DNA of 54,823 nt, taken from NCBI GenBank assembly GCA_017615475.1, contig JAGAAC010000085.1:1-54823 (forward strand). The letters run 5' to 3'. Position numbers and translations under genes: made by a program. Below are positions 49,812 through 54,823 of the stretch, one piece after another. The notes beneath the pieces are model-generated. The model saw only the letters and a list, made by a program, of their open reading frames with translations, made no database searches and was not told the DNA's origin. Numbering within the stretch: position 1 is the first letter of the stretch; each line of letters begins with the position of its first letter. The stretch is from Clostridia bacterium (GTDB lineage Bacteria; Bacillota; Clostridia; Christensenellales; Aristaeellaceae).

Positions 49812-50765
49812 ATGAAACGGTTAGTTAAAACCGTATTTGTTGACTTTGGAGATGTGCTTCGGTACTATCGGACCAAAGAGGGCCTGTCTCAGGAACAGTT
49901 GGCGGACAATATTTGTTCACGCGAATATATCAGTCTGATTGAAAAAGGAAAAAAAATACCGACTCTGTATATGGTCGACGCGTTTTCCAAAAAAATGGGG
50001 ATTAACCTGTTTGATGCATATGCCCTGGTTATAGAACATAATGATTTTGATACACACCTTAGAATCGAGGAGCTGAATGACGCAATTAACGCCAGGAATG
50101 ATGACAGGCTGTATCAGCTGGCTGTTGAATACGCCAAGCTTCCGGGTTTTTCATACGGCGTTCCCTATCAATGTATAAAGCATGCACTGTCTTTATACTA
50201 TGCAAATGTTTCCTGTGATTATGAAAAAGCGGTTCAATACGCGTCGGAAGGTCTGGCCGTATCGGGACTGACGAACCTGGCTGGTAAAGCGCCTCTGCCT
50301 GTTTCCAATCTGGACATATGCCTGCTTACGGCAAAAGCAGTTGCATTGTGCCGCGGAGGCTGGCATTCCGAGGGACGAATAACGTTTGAATACCTTCGTG
50401 AATGCGTAAAGCTTCGCTTCGTCCAGAATCTGTATGTCGCGAACCGGAACAGAAGATTTGATATCAGGATGTTTGCGATGACCGCTTTCAATATCTGTGA
50501 GTTTTTCCCGAACGACTGTGAGAACAATCTCAAAATGCTTGAGGATTCGATACGTATACTCAACAGGTATGAGTGCTCCTCCAAACAGCCTGAACTGCTG
50601 TTATACAAGGCACGGTATTTGTTTGATACGGGAGAGCATACTGCCGCAGTCCATTGCTTCAATGCAGGGTATTATATGCTTCTATGCGGCTCTTCAGCGG
50701 AAGAAGCCGTTAAAACGGCACAGGAAATCATGCAGGAAAGATTCGAAAAACTGGTCAGCATCTGA
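49812..50765 (+). CDS. RRNPP-type (PlcR/Rgg-like) XRE-TPR regulator
   Basis: A 317-residue regulator. The helix-turn-helix (about 14-69) reads VLRYYRTKEGLSQEQLADNI followed by CSREYISLIEKGKKIP. The other 250 residues are helical repeats (e.g. AVQYASEGLAVSGLTNL, LYKARYLFDTGEHTAAVHCF), the peptide-binding TPR fold seen in PlcR, NprR and Rgg (about 280-320 residues). I chose ATG 49812, ten bases after AAAGGG; upstream starts lack a site. It faces away from the signalling peptide and azole-peptide operon and most likely activates or represses them when it binds the pheromone. Confidence 0.85.
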   Translation: MKRLVKTVFVDFGDVLRYYRTKEGLSQEQLADNICSREYISLIEKGKKIPTLYMVDAFSKKMGINLFDAYALVIEHNDFDTHLRIEELNDAINARNDDRLYQLAVEYAKLPGFSYGVPYQCIKHALSLYYANVSCDYEKAVQYASEGLAVSGLTNLAGKAPLPVSNLDICLLTAKAVALCRGGWHSEGRITFEYLRECVKLRFVQNLYVANRNRRFDIRMFAMTAFNICEFFPNDCENNLKMLEDSIRILNRYECSSKQPELLLYKARYLFDTGEHTAAVHCFNAGYYMLLCGSSAEEAVKTAQEIMQERFEKLVSI

Positions 50766-50785
50766 CGCAGCCAGTCTGCCGGGAC

Positions 50786-50819
50786 AAAAAAGAGACAGGG
50801 GTTCATCCCCTGTCTTTTT
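50786..50819. terminator. Bidirectional terminator
   Basis: AGACAGGGG (50793-50801) pairs with CCCCTGTCT (50807-50815), with A residues on the left and T residues on the right, so it can stop transcripts from both sides. Confidence 0.92.
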
Positions 50820-50822
50820 CAT

Positions 50823-50978
50823 TCACGCCGGAATGCGGCGACGTTGGCTGTAAGACCGGCACTGAAACGGTTGTATTTTTCCGGTGGAACATAGTAAGGG
50901 AAAACCTGGCAGGAAAGACCGGAGAGATCTTTTGTCAGTGTTTCCGGATTATTGAATCCCCAAAGAACAGCCGTAAAG
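50823..50978 (-). pseudogene. Unidentified C-terminal protein remnant
   Basis: Minus-strand frame reads FDFTAVLWGFNNPETLTKDL, SGLSCQVFPYYVPPEKYN and RFSAGLTANVAAFRRE before stopping, right after the CPBP gene and out of frame with it. The composition is protein-like, but the start is lost. I do not recognise the family. Confidence 0.35.
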
Positions 50979-51824
50979 TCAAAATGTATTTGCGGACAAG
51001 ATTTTCCTCCGATCTGCGGCAAACCACAGAATTAAAGCGGCGGCCAGCCAGATAATCCGGAACACATTGGCTGAAAGATCACCCGGGAAAGAATCGAACA
51101 GGGCATTCCAGTCATAAACCGCGCCGATGGCGTCCATGAAGGCATGATAGAGCGCGCAGGCAATAATACTTTTGGTTGATTTATAGATTGCGGCCAAGGC
51201 AAATGCCCAGATCAAAATCGTGATTCCGAATCCGATGATGCTGTCTCCGTAATGACGGGATGTCGTGTCCAGCCAGGACGGCAGGTGCCATACAAACCAG
51301 ACAGCGGCAGTAAGCAGGACAGAAAAGGGAAAGGGCATCCTTTTTTCCAGCTCGGGCTGAAGCAGTCCCCTCCAGCCGGTTTCTTCAGCGATGCCGACAA
51401 AGGGAATCATGATCAGGAAACCCAGCGGAAGCATATACCAGGACGCTCCGGTGGGTTTGCCGAACAGGACGGCGTACAGGAGGGCGAAGAGGCAGAAGCC
51501 GCCGGTAATCAGAGCGGTCTTTCCTTTGTCCTCTGTGTGCATAATATTGCGGAACAGTTGTTTGACAGAGATCCTGTCACGGCACAGCGAGATGATCAGT
51601 ACAGAGATAAACGGAGCGGGCGTGGAGAAAAGGATGCCAATAGCAGCGTACAGCACATAGCCGGCGGTTAATACTCCGGTTTCGGCGTACGCGGCCGAGT
51701 ACGGCTGCAGCCAGACGTGAAGCGTGAAGTAGCAGAAGACGTTGAGAAGGACAATCAAAAGCAGATACAGCCATAATCTGCCGGAGCGGGTTTCAGCGGG
51801 AAAGTGAGTCTTTGCGGTTTCCAT
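50979..51824 (-). CDS. CPBP family intramembrane metalloprotease
   Basis: A 281-residue, eight-helix membrane protein with a full active-site set: GIAEETGWRGLLQPEL (EE at 147-148, Arg 152), VWFVWHLPSWL (His180) and ACALYHAFMDAI (late His). It lies outside the azole operon, beyond the regulator gene, and on the same strand as that operon, but a bidirectional terminator separates them. A role in peptide immunity is possible; an unrelated function is as likely. Confidence 0.88.
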   Translation of the reverse strand: METAKTHFPAETRSGRLWLYLLLIVLLNVFCYFTLHVWLQPYSAAYAETGVLTAGYVLYAAIGILFSTPAPFISVLIISLCRDRISVKQLFRNIMHTEDKGKTALITGGFCLFALLYAVLFGKPTGASWYMLPLGFLIMIPFVGIAEETGWRGLLQPELEKRMPFPFSVLLTAAVWFVWHLPSWLDTTSRHYGDSIIGFGITILIWAFALAAIYKSTKSIIACALYHAFMDAIGAVYDWNALFDSFPGDLSANVFRIIWLAAALILWFAADRRKILSANTF

Positions 51825-52057
51825 GGGGTTCCATTCCTTTCATAAGTGATACACGGGTTAGACGGACATACATGGATTTCGTTACAAATAAATTTTCAGG
51901 GATCAGACGGTTGCATCAAAAGCCTGCTGATTCTTCCTGATGTGTAACAGCACAATCTATGACAACAACAGCACAAAAGGAGTCAATTACGACTGAAAAC
52001 ATGTGTGATAGAATGAGGCCACACAAGGGACAATCAATTACATCTGGAGGGCTTGGT

Positions 52058-53272
52058 ATGAAAAGACTTATTTGTATGTTACTGACGGCTGTCCTGACGC
52101 TTGCTCTTCTCCTGGCTTCAGCTCCGGCTGAACAGGCAAAGGAGGAACCCGGTTTGACGGTCTATTTCCCGAACTGGAACATCTATTCCGACAGCCGGCA
52201 GGATGTCAAAGGCCTGCCGTGGGACCGGCTGGACTGCGTGAACCACGCTTTCTGGGAAGTGATTCCCCAGGACGGCGGATTCGCGGTTGTATCCACTGAT
52301 CCCTGGGCGGATACAGATCCTGACAACCCCAATGCTCATTTCGCGCAGTACGCGGAATGCGCTGAAAAGTATCCCGACACAAAGATCCTGATCTCCATCG
52401 GCGGATGGACGGATTCCGGCCATTTCTCCGAAATGGCGCTGACCGAGGAAAGCCGCGGCTCCTTCATCAAGAGCTGCCTGGAAACGCTGGATGCCTACCC
52501 CTTCCTGTCCGGACTGGACATCGACTGGGAGTATCCCGGCGTGGAACGGGAGCCTGAGGACGAAAGCGACGAGGGCTGCCCGGTGGTGGGTGACGACTGG
52601 ACCAACTATACGCTGCTGCTGAAAGAAATCCGTGAAGCGCTGGATGAGCATTTCGGTGCAGGAAACAAGATTCTGACCGTTTGCGCAGGCGCTTCTGTGG
52701 GCTGGTCCCTCAGCAAGCAGGACTATGCTTCCCTGCATCCCTATGTGGATAAGATCAATCTGATGACCTATGACATGGCAGGCTCCTGGGAAGAAAACAC
52801 CGGCCATCATACGGCGCTGCTGGGTGAAGTTTCCGCGGATACGGCTGTGAAATACCTGCTGGAGCAGGGCGTGCCGGCTGAAAAGATCACCATCGGCTCT
52901 CCGCTGTACAGCCATGGCTGGAAGATGCGGGAGCCGGCGGAGGAAACCGTTGGCGCCGCCGCGGACGCGATTGACGACATGGTCTGGCATGACCTGATGG
53001 CGATCGAGCAGGCGGCTGCTCCGGAAGGCACTCCCGGATGGCATAAGAGCTATGACGCGGAAAAGGGCGCGGCCTGGCTGTGGAACGATGATCCGGAAGC
53101 TCCCGAATACCTCAACTTCATTACCTATGAAAGCACTGAATCCCTGGCGGCCAAACTGGACTACATCAACGCCAACGGCCTGGGCGGCCTGATCGTCTGG
53201 GAAGTGCACGGCGACAGCATCGACAATGACTGGCCGATGATTACACAGATGCATAAAGGGCTTCATCCCTGA
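52058..53272 (+). CDS. Secreted glycoside hydrolase family 18 (chitinase-like) protein
   Basis: A 404-residue exported enzyme with signal peptide KRLICMLLTAVLTLALLLASAPA. The GH18 barrel shows LISIGGWTDSGHFSEMA (SIGG at 113-116) and the catalytic stretch FLSGLDIDWEYPG (Asp154, Asp156, Glu158; the first Asp of the DxxDxDxE motif is Ser151). KINLMTYDMAGSW and GLIVWEVHGD are the later conserved strands. It should cleave beta-1,4-linked N-acetylglucosamine in chitin or related glycans. ATG 52058 follows TGGAGGG; the longer frame start lacks a site. Monocistronic. Confidence 0.92.
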   Translation: MKRLICMLLTAVLTLALLLASAPAEQAKEEPGLTVYFPNWNIYSDSRQDVKGLPWDRLDCVNHAFWEVIPQDGGFAVVSTDPWADTDPDNPNAHFAQYAECAEKYPDTKILISIGGWTDSGHFSEMALTEESRGSFIKSCLETLDAYPFLSGLDIDWEYPGVEREPEDESDEGCPVVGDDWTNYTLLLKEIREALDEHFGAGNKILTVCAGASVGWSLSKQDYASLHPYVDKINLMTYDMAGSWEENTGHHTALLGEVSADTAVKYLLEQGVPAEKITIGSPLYSHGWKMREPAEETVGAAADAIDDMVWHDLMAIEQAAAPEGTPGWHKSYDAEKGAAWLWNDDPEAPEYLNFITYESTESLAAKLDYINANGLGGLIVWEVHGDSIDNDWPMITQMHKGLHP

Positions 53273-53306
53273 AGCCTTTCAGGCATAAACTCCTCCATAA
53301 AGTGTC

Positions 53307-53335
53307 AAAGCCGGACCCATTACGGGTTCGGCTTT
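53307..53335 (+). terminator. Hairpin after the GH18 gene
   Basis: AAAGCCGGACCC (53307-53318) pairs with GGGTTCGGCTTT (53324-53335), one mismatch, but only a weak T run follows. Confidence 0.6.
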
Positions 53336-53379
53336 GATCATGCTGTCAGGAAGGCACCGGGGACTGCTGCCCCGGGTGT

Positions 53380-54030
53380 TTATTCAACCAGGTTTTCAAT
53401 TTCCTCTGCCGAGGCTGCCAGGAAGGTTGCGCCGGCAGCAGTCAGTTCCGAACGGTCACCGTATCCGAAAAGGACACCGATGGAATCCAGCCCGTTCTCC
53501 TGAGCACCGATGATATCATGCTTCCTGTCGCCGACCATGACGGCGGAGGATTGATCGGTGATTTGGCAGTTTTCCAGCGCATAGCGGATAATATCCGCTT
53601 TTTTGTTCCGGGTATCGTCCATGGTCGCGCCTGCGATGAAGTCAAAATAATCATACAGCCCAAAGTGCCGCAGGATTTCAAGCGTAAAGGCTTCCGGTTT
53701 GGATGTGGCGACAATCAGCGTTTTGCCTTTTCCTTTCAGATGATCCAATAATTCCGGGATCCCGTCATAGACCGAGTTTTCCAGCATTCCCTGTTTTCTG
53801 AAGTACTCGCGGTAATAACTGACGGCCAGTTCAGCCTGATCGTCCGCGAAACCGTAAAACTCCCGGAAGGAACCTTTCAGGGGAGGCCCGATGAACTTAT
53901 ACAAATCCGTCCGGTCGTTCACATCGATATTGAACTTTTTCAGGGCATACATGACGGAGTTGGTGATGCCGAGCCCCGGATCGGTCAGGGTTCCGTCCAG
54001 GTCAAAAAGGATATAATCATACGTTTTCAT
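53380..54030 (-). CDS. HAD family phosphatase (phosphoglycolate-phosphatase-like)
   Basis: A 216-residue HAD hydrolase. Motif I is YILFDLDGTLTDPGLG (Asp10, Asp12), motif II IVATSKPEAF (Thr/Ser), motif III a Lys in TRNKKADI, and motif IV VMVGDRKHDIIGAQ. The cap is helical with KFIGPPLKGSFREFYG, the Gph/PgmB-like group. It probably dephosphorylates a small metabolite. I took ATG 54030, nine bases after AAGGTG; it sits just after the stop of the HTH-methyltransferase gene (54033), so the two are coupled. Confidence 0.9.
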   Translation of the reverse strand: MKTYDYILFDLDGTLTDPGLGITNSVMYALKKFNIDVNDRTDLYKFIGPPLKGSFREFYGFADDQAELAVSYYREYFRKQGMLENSVYDGIPELLDHLKGKGKTLIVATSKPEAFTLEILRHFGLYDYFDFIAGATMDDTRNKKADIIRYALENCQITDQSSAVMVGDRKHDIIGAQENGLDSIGVLFGYGDRSELTAAGATFLAASAEEIENLVE

Positions 54031-54032
54031 GT

Positions 54033-54823
54033 TCATTTCACCTTCTTTTCCGCAACCATGATATCCATACAGTGCTGATGGGGAACACCGCCGCTGTTGC
54101 AGTCAAAGAGCTCCTCATCAATCCTGTGCATATGCCAGTCATGATAGTAAGTGAACAATTCGCCGCTCTTCCACTCATAACGGTTTTCCTTTTTCTCGCC
54201 GGAACGTTTCAGATAAGGCTTTGATACGAACACGTTCAGTGTATGAAGGCCGCCGTCATTGGTATGTTTTTTCAGGTCGCTGATGACTTCTTCCCGAATC
54301 TCCGGACGCAGGAAATGGAAAACGCCGCTGCTCAGGATGATGTCATATTTCTCGGTCAGCCGATAGTCCGAGATATCCGCTTTGAAGAAATCCACACGGG
54401 TATTGCATCTTTCCGCCAGGATGCGGCCTTTTTCCAGACCGTTTTCGGCAATATCGATGGCCGACACCCGGTAGCCGTTTCGAGCCAGAAAGACGGCATC
54501 CTTTCCTTCGCCGCACCCGATGTCCAGCACCTTGTACGGCCGGACCGGAGGCCGCAGCCGCAGAATGTCAAAACAAAGGCGGTTGGGTTCGATACCCCAG
54601 TAGTATTCCGGAGACTGGTATCTTTCCTCATAATCGGCCAGGATCGGCGACCGATAGCCCACAAGCGCGTCCACAGTTGTTTCCAGTACTTCCGCAAGCG
54701 CGGGCAGCAATTCCACATCCGGATGGGAAGCATCGGTTTCCCACTTGGAAACCGCCTGAAAGGATACGGTCAGTTTTTCAGCCAGATCCTTCTGTGTCAT
54801 TCCCAAAGCTTTCCGTTTCCTGG
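54033..54823 (-). CDS. HTH-methyltransferase fusion protein (5' end cut by the window)
   Basis: At least 263 residues; the frame is open to the window edge, so the true start lies beyond 54823. The visible N-terminus RKRKALGMTQKDLAEKLTVS and FQAVSKWETDASHPDVELL is an XRE helix-turn-helix. A class I methyltransferase follows, with motif I KVLDIGCGEGKDAVFLARNG and YDIILSSGVFHFL. One protein thus joins DNA binding with SAM-dependent methyl transfer. Such fusions occur in clostridia, but their target is unknown. The HAD gene downstream is coupled. Confidence 0.85.
   Translation of the reverse strand, partial: RKRKALGMTQKDLAEKLTVSFQAVSKWETDASHPDVELLPALAEVLETTVDALVGYRSPILADYEERYQSPEYYWGIEPNRLCFDILRLRPPVRPYKVLDIGCGEGKDAVFLARNGYRVSAIDIAENGLEKGRILAERCNTRVDFFKADISDYRLTEKYDIILSSGVFHFLRPEIREEVISDLKKHTNDGGLHTLNVFVSKPYLKRSGEKKENRYEWKSGELFTYYHDWHMHRIDEELFDCNSGGVPHQHCMDIMVAEKKVK

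Noticed and set aside
52118..53266. A 382-codon minus-strand frame opposite the chitinase-like gene
   Set aside because: The plus-strand frame has all GH18 motifs; the reverse frame has no start signal and resembles no family.

Overview
The window looks like an accessory stretch of a low-to-medium GC, Gram-positive anaerobe of the class Clostridia (Bacillota). The grounds are strong AGGAGG-type ribosome binding sites, sigma-A promoters, many Firmicutes-type families (PadR, TetR, XRE, DUF4003, DUF4177, CPBP), a sortase-like C-terminus, and no outer-membrane genes. A rumen or gut lineage is a guess. No rRNA, tRNA, IS element, phage gene or CRISPR array is visible.

Positions 1-40,990 hold mostly small, self-contained genes, largely on the minus strand and many with their own promoter and terminator. 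They include eight intact GNAT acetyltransferases, HAD hydrolases, aminoglycoside-phosphotransferase-like kinases, an AAC(3)-type acetyltransferase, VOC, DinB and PEBP proteins, flavodoxin-type reductases, alpha/beta and serine hydrolases, small regulators (TetR, LysR, PadR, XRE) and secreted proteins. Broken genes lie among them: flavodoxin, two GNAT and VOC remnants, and a nucleotidyltransferase interrupted by an in-frame TGA. Several of the single genes share a near-identical promoter with a conserved spacer.

Positions 41,218-50,765 hold the main discovery, a streptolysin-S-like azole peptide (TOMM/RiPP) locus. A 41-residue precursor (49204-49329, minus) has a SagA-like leader with the FxxxI motif and a PGG cleavage site, followed by a short Cys/Thr-rich core. 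Downstream in one tight operon lie a SPASM radical SAM enzyme, a DUF4177 protein, a SagB-type dehydrogenase, a SagC-type E1-like partner, a SagD-type YcaO ending in PHPVP, two CPBP membrane proteins, and an ABC ATPase with its permease. Upstream are a 49-residue secreted peptide that looks like a pro-pheromone, an attenuator-like structure between it and the toxin precursor, and a divergent XRE/TPR regulator of the PlcR/Rgg (RRNPP) type. I infer a peptide-controlled quorum-sensing circuit driving an azole-containing, possibly radical-SAM-modified bacteriocin or cytolysin.

Positions 50,820-54,823 carry a CPBP protease, a secreted GH18 chitinase-like enzyme, a HAD phosphatase, and an HTH-methyltransferase fusion cut by the window end.
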